From assembly GCA_020161455.1 (NCBI GenBank), contig JAIUNZ010000002.1:256220-320219 (forward strand): a stretch of 64,000 nt of DNA, in the 5' to 3' direction. The stretch is from Bacteroidota bacterium. Lineage in GTDB: Bacteria; Bacteroidota; Bacteroidia; Flavobacteriales; Flavobacteriaceae. Position numbers and translations under genes: made by a program. Shown piece by piece: positions 17,560 through 26,109 of this stretch (positions are counted from its first letter, which is position 1; each line of letters begins with the position of its first letter). Under the pieces are notes generated by a model. It searched no databases, was not told where the DNA came from, and saw only the letters and a program-made list of their open reading frames with translations.

Positions 17560-17913
17560 TTAAACAATAAAAAATGGTGGTCCGCGATGGGAAAATAAGC
17601 TTCCTTCGAAGTTGGGTTTAATCGTTTCATAGAGCGAAACATTTTTTTGACTAGTATGGTTAAAAGTACAAAAATCAAAAACTTCTTTTTTAAATGATGT
17701 GAATTGACTGAATGTAAAATCACAAAGTGAACATTTATCTAAACCATGATGCTGGTGCGTAATATCAGCTTTATCATTTGTTGGACTGTGAACACAAACT
17801 TTTTCTGTAACTATCTGGCTTAAATGCTCCACAGAATGAAAAGACTGGAACAACAGCGCAAAGATTATTGCAAAGACTACGGAAAAATTAGCTATGTGTA
17901 GTTTTTTATTCAT
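17560..17913 (-). CDS. Small His/Cys-rich exported protein upstream of TonB receptor
   Basis: 117 aa from the ATG at 17913; a longer frame starting at a TTG at 17937 would run through a TAnnTTTG promoter-like element and is unlikely. A hydrophobic N-terminus (about 5-25, NFSVVFAIIFALLFQSF) acts as signal or anchor. Potential metal ligands follow: HSVEH, CVHS, and the cluster HQHHGLDKCSLCDF (about 55-68). No named family is sure (DUF2946-like small proteins have a similar look). It is transcribed towards the TonB receptor with a 59-base gap, suggesting a two-gene metal-handling unit. Confidence 0.75.
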   Translation of the reverse strand: MNKKLHIANFSVVFAIIFALLFQSFHSVEHLSQIVTEKVCVHSPTNDKADITHQHHGLDKCSLCDFTFSQFTSFKKEVFDFCTFNHTSQKNVSLYETIKPNFEGSLFSHRGPPFFIV

Positions 17914-17918
17914 CAGTA

Positions 17919-17926
17919 CAAAGGTA
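17919..17926 (-). promoter_or_regulatory. -7 element TACCTTTG almost touching the start codon
   Basis: On the minus strand TACCTTTG ends five bases before the ATG at 17913. If used, the transcript would start at or next to the ATG (leaderless). Confidence 0.45.
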
Positions 17927-18009
17927 CTTTTTTTCAAAAGAAATTCCGCTTGACTTTAACATACTTTTAGTGTGTGAAATTTTAATAATTTTTTATTTCT
18001 GCTGTTTTA

Positions 18010-18058
18010 TTTGCATATATGATAATTATTATAGAATATTGCAAATATAAAGTTTGCA
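18010..18058. promoter_or_regulatory. Half-sites upstream of the restriction-modification genes
   Basis: TGCAAA (18040-18045), seven bases, TTTGCA (18053-18058) form an inverted repeat ending four bases before the ATG at 18062; a third TTTGCA lies at 18010-18015. Arrangement recalls operators of restriction-modification control proteins, but no binding protein is proven. Confidence 0.35.
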
Positions 18059-18061
18059 TTT

Positions 18062-18340
18062 ATGACAAATTGGAATGACAAAGCAAAACGATTATTAAAG
18101 TCAGAATTGGTTAAACGAGGCGTTTCTAATTCGGATTTGGCTTTAATGTTGAACGAAATTGGAGTAGAAGAAACTAAAGCAAGTATCGATAGCAAAATCA
18201 GTCGAGGAAGATTCAGTGCTTGTTTTTTGTTACAATGTTTAATGGTCATTGGTTGTCATAAAATTGAAATTGAAGATTACGAAAGTCAGTTATTGATGGT
18301 TGCTGAACCCTATGAACCTTATAAATCAATTGCGAAATGA
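18062..18340 (+). CDS. DUF6471-type small protein, gene before m5C methyltransferase
   Basis: 92 aa, helical. The sequence WNDKAKRLLKSELVKRGVSNSDLALML (4-30) followed by GVEETKASIDSKISRGRFSACFLLQCLMVIG (about 34-64) matches the DUF6471 pattern and looks like a divergent helix-turn-helix (predicted recognition helix around KASIDSKISRG). Such genes often sit next to DNA methyltransferases. The last four bases overlap the methyltransferase start (ATGA), so the two are coupled. A role as the system's controller is inferred from position and fold, not known. Confidence 0.8.
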   Translation: MTNWNDKAKRLLKSELVKRGVSNSDLALMLNEIGVEETKASIDSKISRGRFSACFLLQCLMVIGCHKIEIEDYESQLLMVAEPYEPYKSIAK

Positions 18341-19665
18341 AAAATAATTCAGTAAAATTTATCGATTTATTTGCGGGTCTTGGCGGAATTCGATTGGGTT
18401 TTGAAAAAGCTTTTAAAGATTTAGGAATTGAAACAGAATGTGTGTTAACTTCTGAAATAAAACCTTACGCAGTAAAAACGTTAAAGCAAAATTTCAGTCA
18501 TGATTTTTTGGCTGGAGATATTTTTGAAATTCGAAACGAGTTTATTCCCGATTTTGATTTTTTATTGGGTGGTTTTCCGTGTCAGCCTTTTAGTGCTGGA
18601 GGAAAACGACAAGGTTTTTTGGATACAAGAGGAACCTTGTTTTTTGAAATTGAAAGAATTTTGAGAGATAAAAAACCGTATGGTTTTATTCTTGAAAATG
18701 TAGAAGGTTTGGTTAAGCACGATTTAGAAAACAAAAATGATGAAATTGGGAGAACGCTAAAAACCATTTTGCATACACTTGAAAATGATTTAGGATATAA
18801 AACAAGTTGGAGAGTTTTTGATAGTTTGGAATTTGGTCTACCACAGTCAAGAAAAAGAATTTTTATTGTTGGGACCAAAGATGAAAAGATTGATTTGTTT
18901 GGAAATGAGCCAAAGTTTAAAAAATTAGAAAGTATTTTAGAAAGTGGATTGCCTACTTTAAAATCTGATTTTATTGATAAATTGCTTTCTCATTTTTCGA
19001 TTGAAGATTTGTACGGAAAATCCATTAAAGATAAACGAGGAGGCGACAATAATATTCACAGTTGGGATATCGAAATTAAAGGAAGTGTTTCAAAACAACA
19101 AGCCAAAATTCTTAATGAACTCTTCAAGCAAAGACGTAAAAAACAATGGGCAGAAGAAATCGGTATTGATTGGATGGACGGAATGCCTTTGACTTTAGTA
19201 CAAGTTAATTCATTTATAGATTTGCCAAAAAAGGAGTTGAAATCTTTATTAGACGACCTTGCATCAAAAGGATATTTAAAATTGGAACACCCGAAAAAAT
19301 TAGTAAAAACACAAACTTCAAATGGTGTTGCAACCTCTCGTGAATATGACGAAACCAAACCAAAAGGCTACAATATAGTTACGGGTAAATTGAGTTTTGA
19401 AATTAATAAAGTTCTCGACCCAAAAGATATTGCTCCAACTTTGGTTGCAACAGACGTTTCTCGCTTGGCAGTTCCCGATGGAAATGGTTTAAGACGATTG
19501 ACAATTCGTGAAGGTTTGCGTTTATTTGGCTATCCTGATTGGTACGAAATTCCAACCAAAGAAAATGAAGCATTTGATTTATTGGGAAATACAGTTGCTG
19601 TTCCAGTTGTAGAATTTGTAGCCAATAAGTTAGCAACTATTTTTGCTAACGAACTTGTAGTTTAA
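18337..19665 (+). CDS. DNA cytosine-5 methyltransferase
   Basis: 442 aa. Motif I FIDLFAGLGGIRLGFE (8-23), catalytic motif IV GGFPCQPFSAGG (78-89, nucleophile C82), motif VI ENVEGL (120-125), motif VIII QSRKRIFIVG and motifs IX-X REGLRLFGYPDWYEIP...LLGNTVAVPV are all present, so it should be active. The target-recognition part (about 190-365) is long. Methylation by this enzyme protects host DNA from the adjacent endonuclease. Its 3' end overlaps the end of the convergent endonuclease gene by 20 bases. Confidence 0.95.
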   Translation: MKNNSVKFIDLFAGLGGIRLGFEKAFKDLGIETECVLTSEIKPYAVKTLKQNFSHDFLAGDIFEIRNEFIPDFDFLLGGFPCQPFSAGGKRQGFLDTRGTLFFEIERILRDKKPYGFILENVEGLVKHDLENKNDEIGRTLKTILHTLENDLGYKTSWRVFDSLEFGLPQSRKRIFIVGTKDEKIDLFGNEPKFKKLESILESGLPTLKSDFIDKLLSHFSIEDLYGKSIKDKRGGDNNIHSWDIEIKGSVSKQQAKILNELFKQRRKKQWAEEIGIDWMDGMPLTLVQVNSFIDLPKKELKSLLDDLASKGYLKLEHPKKLVKTQTSNGVATSREYDETKPKGYNIVTGKLSFEINKVLDPKDIAPTLVATDVSRLAVPDGNGLRRLTIREGLRLFGYPDWYEIPTKENEAFDLLGNTVAVPVVEFVANKLATIFANELVV

Positions 19666-20332
19666 CTCCAGTATGTTCTTCGTAATTTTTCAAAACATTT
19701 TTCAACCAATGTCCGTTAGTATGTCTTGTCTGCGGATATTGGTATCTCGTTTCGTTGAGTGCTGACAAAAATTCTTCCAAAGAATTAAATGGTTTGAATT
19801 TAGTTCTCTCTGAATACCAAGTTGAAGGACGGATATTGTAAATTACGCTTTTCTTTTCTTGAACTTTTAACGGATAAGTTCCGCTTGGACAAGCCAACTC
19901 CCAAATCTTCTTTATCCAAACATTTTTTATAGAAAGTTCGCTTCCTTTCATTTGATAAGCAAAAATCAGATAATCAGAATCTAAACGATAGGCGGAAGTT
20001 AAAAGTGAGTTGCAATAAGAGTCGAAGTTAGCCAAATCAAAACCCGGACCTCTGTCCCAATCGAAAGACTTCACTTCCAAAAGTCCTAGTTTTTTGTCGT
20101 GCTTGTCAAGATAAAAATCTGGAAAAACTTGTGAATTTGGGTTTTCTTCAAATTCAATTCTCTCTTTCATCAACCACGCTTTCAACCATTCTTGTAATAG
20201 GTTTCCAACGGTGTCTTTGGTTTCAATCGAAATGGTCAAATCTTTTAAAGAAAAGTTAATTTGTCCCTTCTCGCCAATTATTTTGTATTCATTTACAAGT
20301 TTGTAAAATAATTCAGTACCTGATAATTTCAT
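19646..20332 (-). CDS. Type II restriction endonuclease, NgoBV-like
   Basis: 228 aa. A PD-(D/E)XK nuclease core is visible: P71-D72 in FPDFYLDKHDK, then E86-V-K88 in LLEVKSFDWDRG. The overall pattern (LLQEWLKAWLMKERIEFEENPNSQVFPDF, then LLEVKSFD) resembles the NgoBV family, whose known member recognises GGNNCC; that specificity is by analogy only. The gene is convergent with, and overlaps, the methyltransferase gene, so the nuclease has its own promoter from the asd side. The nuclease looks intact. Confidence 0.8.
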   Translation of the reverse strand: MKLSGTELFYKLVNEYKIIGEKGQINFSLKDLTISIETKDTVGNLLQEWLKAWLMKERIEFEENPNSQVFPDFYLDKHDKKLGLLEVKSFDWDRGPGFDLANFDSYCNSLLTSAYRLDSDYLIFAYQMKGSELSIKNVWIKKIWELACPSGTYPLKVQEKKSVIYNIRPSTWYSERTKFKPFNSLEEFLSALNETRYQYPQTRHTNGHWLKNVLKNYEEHTGVKLQVR

Positions 20333-20393
20333 TTAGTTTAGCTTATAAAGATATAATGTAAATGTATCAAAAAATTACAAATAGATTTTAAAA

Positions 20394-21383
20394 TTACACC
20401 AAGCTGTTTTTTACTAAGTATTCAGCAATTTGAATGGTATTAGTTGCAGCACCTTTTCTTAGGTTGTCAGCAACAATCCACATGTTTAAAGCGTTTTCTC
20501 TGCTTTCGTCACGACGGATACGACCTACAAACACCTCGTCTTTTCCTTGTGCATATAGCGGCATTGGGTAAGTAAATGTATCTAAGTTGTCCTGAACAGT
20601 TATGCCATCGGTATTGTGAAGAATAGTGCGTACTTCGTTTACATCAAAGTCGTTTGAAAATTCAACATTAACCGCTTCACTGTGTCCGCCAACTACTGGA
20701 ATACGAATTGCTGTAGCCGTTACTGCAATGGTTTTGTCGCCAATGATTTTTTGCGTTTCACGTACTAATTTCATTTCTTCTTTAGTATATCCGTTTTCTT
20801 CAAAGCTATCACAATGAGGAATAGCATTTCGGTGAATTTGGTATTTATACGCCATTTCGCCTTTCACCCCAGCATATTCGTTTTCTAATTGTTGTACTGC
20901 TTTTACTCCTGTGCCTGTAATAGACTGATAAGTAGAAACAATCACGCGTTTGATGTTGTATTTTTTATGCAAAGGTGCTAACACCATCACCATTTGAATG
21001 GTTGAACAGTTGGGATTTGCGATGATTTTATCGTCTTTGGTTAATTCGTGTGCATTGATTTCAGGAACTACTAATTTTTTTGTTGGGTCCATTCTCCAAG
21101 CCGACGAGTTATCGATAACGGTTGTTCCTGCTTCAGCAAATTTTGGTGCCCATTCTAGAGAAGTTTCTCCACCCGCCGAAAAAAGGGCTACATCGGCTTT
21201 CATATCTACAGCAGTTTGAAGACCAACCACGGTATATTTTTTCCCTTTGAATTCAATTTCTTTCCCTACTGATTTTTCAGAAGCTACAGGAATTAATTCT
21301 GTAACAGGAAAATTTCTTTCGGCTAACACTTGTAGCATTACTTCGCCAACCATTCCGGTTGCGCCAACAACAGCAACTTTCAT
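20394..21383 (-). CDS. asd: Aspartate-semialdehyde dehydrogenase
   Basis: Converts aspartyl phosphate to aspartate semialdehyde for lysine, threonine, methionine and diaminopimelate synthesis. 329 aa, normal length. NADP-binding VAVVGATGMVGEVM (3-16), catalytic cysteine in NPNCSTIQM (C126), substrate-binding region RIPVVGGHSEAVNVEF (about 228-243) with the active-site histidine. Monocistronic appearance: the restriction system lies downstream and mscL upstream behind its own terminator. Confidence 0.97.
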   Translation of the reverse strand: MKVAVVGATGMVGEVMLQVLAERNFPVTELIPVASEKSVGKEIEFKGKKYTVVGLQTAVDMKADVALFSAGGETSLEWAPKFAEAGTTVIDNSSAWRMDPTKKLVVPEINAHELTKDDKIIANPNCSTIQMVMVLAPLHKKYNIKRVIVSTYQSITGTGVKAVQQLENEYAGVKGEMAYKYQIHRNAIPHCDSFEENGYTKEEMKLVRETQKIIGDKTIAVTATAIRIPVVGGHSEAVNVEFSNDFDVNEVRTILHNTDGITVQDNLDTFTYPMPLYAQGKDEVFVGRIRRDESRENALNMWIVADNLRKGAATNTIQIAEYLVKNSLV

Positions 21384-21461
21384 ATTTTATATTTTGATTA
21401 ATAGATTTTTAGAATTGCAAAAGTATAGAGAAAAAAACCAATATCTAAACTAATTATAAAG

Positions 21462-21490
21462 AAAAACCGCTTCAATTACGAAGCGGTTTA
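21462..21490 (-). terminator. Terminator of mscL
   Basis: AAACCGCTTC (21464-21473) and GAAGCGGTTT (21480-21489) form a perfect 10-bp stem with a six-base loop; read on the minus strand it is followed by TTCTTTATAA. Confidence 0.85.
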
Positions 21491-21514
21491 GGTTAGAATA
21501 TGTATTGTAGCGGA

Positions 21515-21892
21515 TTACTTTTTTAATAAATCTCTAATTTGCGTTAACAATTCTTCTTGCGTTGGACCAGCAGGCGCAGCAGGTGCAGCTTCTTCTTTTT
21601 TCTTCATGCTGTTAAGTCCTTTTACCATAATAAAAATAACAAAAGCAATTACTAGAAAACTAATTACAGCAGCTAAGAATTTACCGTATAAAATTCCACC
21701 ATCTGTTTTTAATTCCGCTAAATTTTCAACTTGAGCCGCTTTTAAGGCTGGATTTAATAAAGCTGGTGTAATCACATCTGAAACTAATGAGTTTACAATA
21801 GCACCAAATGCGGCACCAATAATAACCCCAACTGCTAAATCCATTGCATTTCCTTTTGCAATAAATTCTTTAAATTCTGAAATCATACCCAT
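21515..21892 (-). CDS. mscL: Large-conductance mechanosensitive channel
   Basis: 125 aa. Pentameric inner-membrane channel that opens under hypo-osmotic stress. N-terminal amphipathic helix and TM1 (SEFKEFIAKGNAMDLAVGVIIGAAFGAIVNSLV, 4-37), a short periplasmic loop, TM2 (FLAAVISFLVIAFVIFIMVKGL, about 71-92), and the cytoplasmic helix rich in Ala/Pro/Glu. A single gene with its own terminator. Confidence 0.96.
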   Translation of the reverse strand: MGMISEFKEFIAKGNAMDLAVGVIIGAAFGAIVNSLVSDVITPALLNPALKAAQVENLAELKTDGGILYGKFLAAVISFLVIAFVIFIMVKGLNSMKKKEEAAPAAPAGPTQEELLTQIRDLLKK

Positions 21893-21954
21893 ATTTGATT
21901 GTTTTTAATTGGTTAATAGTAATACGAAATTAATTAAATTTTTAACATTTAACA

Positions 21955-24399
21955 CTATTCTCTATAAAAAATACGTTTTACACGTTGCGAAATACTGGTC
22001 AAAATTTCGTAAGGAATTGTGTTTAATAGTTTTGCAATTTCTTTTACGGTTGGTTGTTCGCCAAAGATGATAACGGTATTTCCTTCTTTGCATTCAACAT
22101 CAGTTGCATCAACCATCAGCATGTCCATACAAACACTGCCGATTATGGGTGCTTTTTTATTATTTATCAAGACATAGCCCACATTATTTCCTAAATGTCT
22201 AGAGATTCCATCGGCGTAGCCAATTGGAATGGTGGCAATTTTACTTTCTCTTTTAGCAATAAAACGTCTTCCATAACCCACGCTTTCTCCTTTTGGAATG
22301 GTGTGTATCTGAGAAATTAACGATTTTAATGTTCCTACGTTTTGCAAGTATTTTTGTTCGTCATCATCACTTGAAATGCCATACAGACCAATACCCAATC
22401 GAACCATGTCGAATTGTGCATCGGGAAAATTAGAAATTCCAGCGGTGTTTAATATATGTCGAATTGGATTTATTTTTAAAGCCGCTTTTAATTCGGAAGA
22501 AAGTTTATCGAACAATTGAATTTGGGAAATCGAAAAATCTTTGTATTCTATACTATCGCTTGTTGCCATGTGTGACAAGATGCTTTTTATTTTAACCAAC
22601 TCATTATTGGTAAGTAATTCGATTAGTTCGGGAAAATCACTTTCTTGAAACCCTAGTCGGTGCATTCCTGTGTCAATTTTTATATGAATAGGATAGTGCG
22701 TTATTTTTTTTAGTTCGGCAATTTTAATAAATGCTTTTAACCCTTTGATGGAATAGATTTCTGGCTCTAACTGATGATTGATAATAGCATCAAAACTGGT
22801 AGATTCTGGATTTAACACCATTATTGGAATCGTGATTCCGGCGTTCTTTAGTGCTATTCCTTCGTCGGAAAAAGCCACGCCAAGATAATTTACTTTGTGA
22901 TGTTCGAGCAGTTTTGCAATTTCGAAATCACCGCTTCCGTAACCAAACGCTTTTATCATAACCATCAATTTAGTGGATGGATTTAGTTTTGATTTATAGA
23001 AATTAAGATTGTGCGTTATTGCGTTTAGATTGATTTCTAAAACGGTTTCGTGTGTTTTATGTTCCAATAAAGTAACAATTTGTTCAAAATGAAAATCGCG
23101 TGCGCCTTTGATTAGAATTGTTTCATTTTGGAAATCTAAAGTATCAAAAGCATCTATGAATTCATTTGTGTTTTCAAATGCAATTCCGTTGATAAATTTT
23201 CGTTTGAATTTTGAAATCGTTTCTCCAATGGCAATTACCCGAGATATTTTGTTGGAAATGATTAGCAAAGAGACTTGCGAATAGAGTTCTTCATCGGTTA
23301 GACCACTTTGAAAAATATCGGAAAGAATGATGGTTTTCTTTTTGTGTTGCTTTTGATGCTCAAGAAAGTCTAAAGCGATTTTTAAGGATTGAAAATCAGA
23401 ACTATAACTGTCGTCAATAATAGTACAATTGTTACTGCCTGTTTTTATTTTTAGGCGCATTTCTATAGGATACAATTCGCTCATTCGGGCATTAATGACG
23501 GTTGGGTTGTATCCAAAATACAACATTAATACTAAGCAATGAATGGCATTTTCGATAGAAGCTTGGTCTTGAAACGGAATTTCTACAGGGAATGTATCTT
23601 CTAAATACGTGCACTGTATTATGGTTTTGTTCTCGGTTTTTGAAGTTGTGATAAATACATCGGCTTTTTTATCATCGGACGACCAAGTGAATTGCTTGGT
23701 TTTTGGATTTATAAAACACGATATGGTTTTGTTTTTATTGACAATAAGCACATTGACATTTGAAAAAAGTTTTAGCTTTTCTTTAATTTTTTCGCCTACA
23801 TCTGAAAAACCTTCATCATGGGCAGAACCGATGTTCGTTAGTATTCCGATAGTAGGTTGGATGATTTTTTGTAGTTTCTCCATTTCATTAATCATTGAAA
23901 TTCCTGCTTCAAAGATTCCTAGATTGTGTTTTTCATTGATGCCTAAAACAGAAAGTGGCACGCCGACTTGCGAATTATAACTTTTGGGACTTCTAATGAT
24001 GTTGTAATCTGGACTTAAAAGGAAGTTAAGCCACTCTTTGACAATGGTTTTTCCGTTGCTGCCTGTGATTCCGATAACGGGGAACTCGAATTGGCTTCGG
24101 TAGAATGTGGCAAATTTTTGAAAAGCTTCTAAAGTGTTTTCAACAACCAGAAAATTGGCTTTGTCTTTAAGGTTTTCGGGAATGTATTCGACCACAAAGT
24201 GCTCCACATTTTTGGATATTAAATCTTCTATGTATTCGTGACCGTTGTGATTTTGCCCAGAAATAGCAAAAAATAAAGTATTGGAATCGTTTTGTAAAGA
24301 GCGACTATCAATAGAAATAGAATCGATAACGGCTACATCATTTTTGCCCACCCAATTTGCTTTGAGTATTGAAATAATATTTCGGATGGCTATTGTCAA
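21955..24399 (-). CDS. Fused MurF (UDP-MurNAc-tripeptide:D-Ala-D-Ala ligase) and alanine racemase
   Basis: 814 aa bifunctional protein of peptidoglycan synthesis. Residues about 1-440 are MurF: the ATP loop GITGSNGKTIVKEW (110-123) and the TIIDDSYSSD region near 325. Residues about 450-814 are alanine racemase: PLP lysine in MVMIKAFGYGSG (about 480-491), catalytic tyrosine in ESVGYGRRFIAK and IPIGYADGI in the C-terminal domain. The fusion links production of D-alanine (racemase) with use of the D-Ala-D-Ala dipeptide (MurF). It is common in Bacteroidota. It overlaps nothing; tdk lies 12 bases upstream on the same strand. Confidence 0.96.
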   Translation of the reverse strand: MTIAIRNIISILKANWVGKNDVAVIDSISIDSRSLQNDSNTLFFAISGQNHNGHEYIEDLISKNVEHFVVEYIPENLKDKANFLVVENTLEAFQKFATFYRSQFEFPVIGITGSNGKTIVKEWLNFLLSPDYNIIRSPKSYNSQVGVPLSVLGINEKHNLGIFEAGISMINEMEKLQKIIQPTIGILTNIGSAHDEGFSDVGEKIKEKLKLFSNVNVLIVNKNKTISCFINPKTKQFTWSSDDKKADVFITTSKTENKTIIQCTYLEDTFPVEIPFQDQASIENAIHCLVLMLYFGYNPTVINARMSELYPIEMRLKIKTGSNNCTIIDDSYSSDFQSLKIALDFLEHQKQHKKKTIILSDIFQSGLTDEELYSQVSLLIISNKISRVIAIGETISKFKRKFINGIAFENTNEFIDAFDTLDFQNETILIKGARDFHFEQIVTLLEHKTHETVLEINLNAITHNLNFYKSKLNPSTKLMVMIKAFGYGSGDFEIAKLLEHHKVNYLGVAFSDEGIALKNAGITIPIMVLNPESTSFDAIINHQLEPEIYSIKGLKAFIKIAELKKITHYPIHIKIDTGMHRLGFQESDFPELIELLTNNELVKIKSILSHMATSDSIEYKDFSISQIQLFDKLSSELKAALKINPIRHILNTAGISNFPDAQFDMVRLGIGLYGISSDDDEQKYLQNVGTLKSLISQIHTIPKGESVGYGRRFIAKRESKIATIPIGYADGISRHLGNNVGYVLINNKKAPIIGSVCMDMLMVDATDVECKEGNTVIIFGEQPTVKEIAKLLNTIPYEILTSISQRVKRIFYRE

Positions 24400-24411
24400 T
24401 GTGGTTTTGTT

Positions 24412-25032
24412 TTAGTCTTTGTCGTTTAGATGTTCAGCATCTTTCACAATCATATTTTCACGTATGGCATTAAAATAGGCCGCACGACTCAGAGGTTCAT
24501 ATTCTTCGGTTTCGCCTAGCATTACTAGTTTGTCATTGTCGTTTTTTCGGAAACTGTAATTGGCTAAATTTCCTGTGCGTGTGCAAACGGCGTGGACTTT
24601 GGTAACGTATTCGGCTGTTGCCATCAGTGCAGGCATTGGGCCAAAAGGGTTTCCTTTAAAATCCATATCTAAACCAGCAACAATCACTCGAATGCCCGAA
24701 TTGGCTAAATCGTTGCACACCGAAACAATTTCGTCATCGAAGAACTGTGCTTCGTCTATACCAACGACATCGCAACCTTGGGCTAAAATTCGGATGTTGG
24801 CTGCGGCAGGAACTGGCGTGGAACGGATTTCATTTTTATTATGCGAAACTACCATTTCTTCATCATAACGTGTATCTATTGAAGGTTTGAATATTTCTAC
24901 TTTTTGCTTTGCAAATTGTGCTCGTTTTAATCTACGGATGAGTTCTTCGGTCTTTCCCGAAAACATGGAACCGCAGATTACTTCAATCCAACCAAACTGT
25001 TCTTTATGATTTACTGTATTCTCTAGAAACAT
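24412..25032 (-). CDS. tdk: Thymidine kinase
   Basis: 206 aa, type II thymidine kinase, salvages thymidine to dTMP. P-loop [15 protein letters not shown] (about 21-35), Walker-B-like [10 protein letters not shown] (about 89-98), lasso region with [24 protein letters not shown]. Of the usual zinc-ribbon cysteines only part (CTRTG side) is visible, as in many Bacteroidota members. It directly precedes murF-alr with a 12-base gap and is probably co-transcribed. Confidence 0.94.
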   Translation of the reverse strand: MFLENTVNHKEQFGWIEVICGSMFSGKTEELIRRLKRAQFAKQKVEIFKPSIDTRYDEEMVVSHNKNEIRSTPVPAAANIRILAQGCDVVGIDEAQFFDDEIVSVCNDLANSGIRVIVAGLDMDFKGNPFGPMPALMATAEYVTKVHAVCTRTGNLANYSFRKNDNDKLVMLGETEEYEPLSRAAYFNAIRENMIVKDAEHLNDKD

Positions 25033-25154
25033 TTTCTAAAATTCTTGTGCTTAAAATGAATAGTTTTTATTACTTTGTGAATAAAACTTATCGCTATAAA
25101 TTTTATACATTTACAGCGTTTCAAATGTAGAAAAATTTATTAAAGCATTTGGTA

Positions 25155-25162
25155 TAGTTTTG
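25155..25162 (+). promoter_or_regulatory. -7 element TAGTTTTG
   Basis: Fits TAnnTTTG, 46 bases before the ATG at 25209, in the divergent tdk/25209 spacer. Confidence 0.4.
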
Positions 25163-25208
25163 CCAAAATATATAAAAAACAATTTTATTTCACTATAATT
25201 TTAGCCTT

Positions 25209-26087
25209 ATGAAAAAAAGAGTTGAAGCCGAATTAATTAGTATTGCACACCGAATTTTAAAGTTGAAAAACAAATCGGAAATCGACCAACTGTATAAAGA
25301 AACTCAAAAATTATACGAAGCCTTGACGATACTAAAGTTTTATGGCGATAATTATGAAATGTTGAAAAACTCAATTCCTGTAGAAGAAATTGAAGAGAAA
25401 GTGGCTGCTTTTATTGAATCGAATGAGGTTATAACTCCAGTGGCAGTAGCTGTTAAAAAAGAACCAGAAGTTGATGTTTTGGAAGAAACTATTATTCCTA
25501 CTGCGAAAAAAATAGAAGAAGAACCCGTAGTTGTTGGCGAAATAATTATTGAGGAAGAAGAGGAAATTGAGGAGGAAATTGAAGCATCAGCAGAACCTAT
25601 AGTTGAAGAAACGGAAGAAGAAAGTTTTATGCCTTCCTTTGAGCTTTCTTTTGAAGAAGAAAAAGAGGCTTTAGAAGAAACTATTGATAAAGAAACACCA
25701 TCAAAACAAGTTACTATGGATGATGTTTTTGGCGATCATTTTAAAGAACCTGTTTTTGTAAAACCCGAAGATAATGTTCAAGGTAAATTTGTAAAAGTAT
25801 TTGAAGAAAAAAATGTTGAAGAAGCGGGAAGAGTTCTTTCTTTAAATGATACTTTATCAAATTCTATTTCTATTGGATTAAATGACCGAATTGGTTTTGT
25901 GAAACATTTGTTTAATGAAAGTAACGAAGATTATAATAGAGTTTTATCGCAGTTGAACACTTTTGATACTTTTGATGAAGCTAAAACATTCTTGAACGAA
26001 ATGGTTATTCCGGATTATAACTATTGGGTTGGAAAAGAAGAATACCTAGAGCGTTTTATGGAAATTGTAGAAAAGAAATTCAAATAA
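25209..26087 (+). CDS. Conserved hypothetical protein with acidic linker, upstream of rsmI
   Basis: 292 aa, cytoplasmic. A helical N-terminus (1-75, KKRVEAELISIAHRILKLKNKSEIDQLYKETQKLYEALTILKF is the longest helix region) leads into a very Glu-rich low-complexity linker (about 80-180), then a helical C-terminal domain (about 205-292, NDRIGFVKHLFNESNEDYNRVLSQLNTFDTFDEAKTFLNEM). The pattern is that of a lineage-conserved protein found next to rsmI in Flavobacteriia; function unknown. Gap to rsmI is 22 bases on the same strand. Confidence 0.8.
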   Translation: MKKRVEAELISIAHRILKLKNKSEIDQLYKETQKLYEALTILKFYGDNYEMLKNSIPVEEIEEKVAAFIESNEVITPVAVAVKKEPEVDVLEETIIPTAKKIEEEPVVVGEIIIEEEEEIEEEIEASAEPIVEETEEESFMPSFELSFEEEKEALEETIDKETPSKQVTMDDVFGDHFKEPVFVKPEDNVQGKFVKVFEEKNVEEAGRVLSLNDTLSNSISIGLNDRIGFVKHLFNESNEDYNRVLSQLNTFDTFDEAKTFLNEMVIPDYNYWVGKEEYLERFMEIVEKKFK

Positions 26088-26109
26088 TACTGAACTAAAT
26101 TCAGCAACT

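Noticed and set aside
18007-18249. 80-codon minus-strand open frame opposite the DUF6471 gene
   Set aside because: Antisense to a recognisable coding gene, with no motif.
23609-23980. 123-codon plus-strand open frame inside murF-alr
   Set aside because: Shadow of the murF part of the fusion; no independent support.
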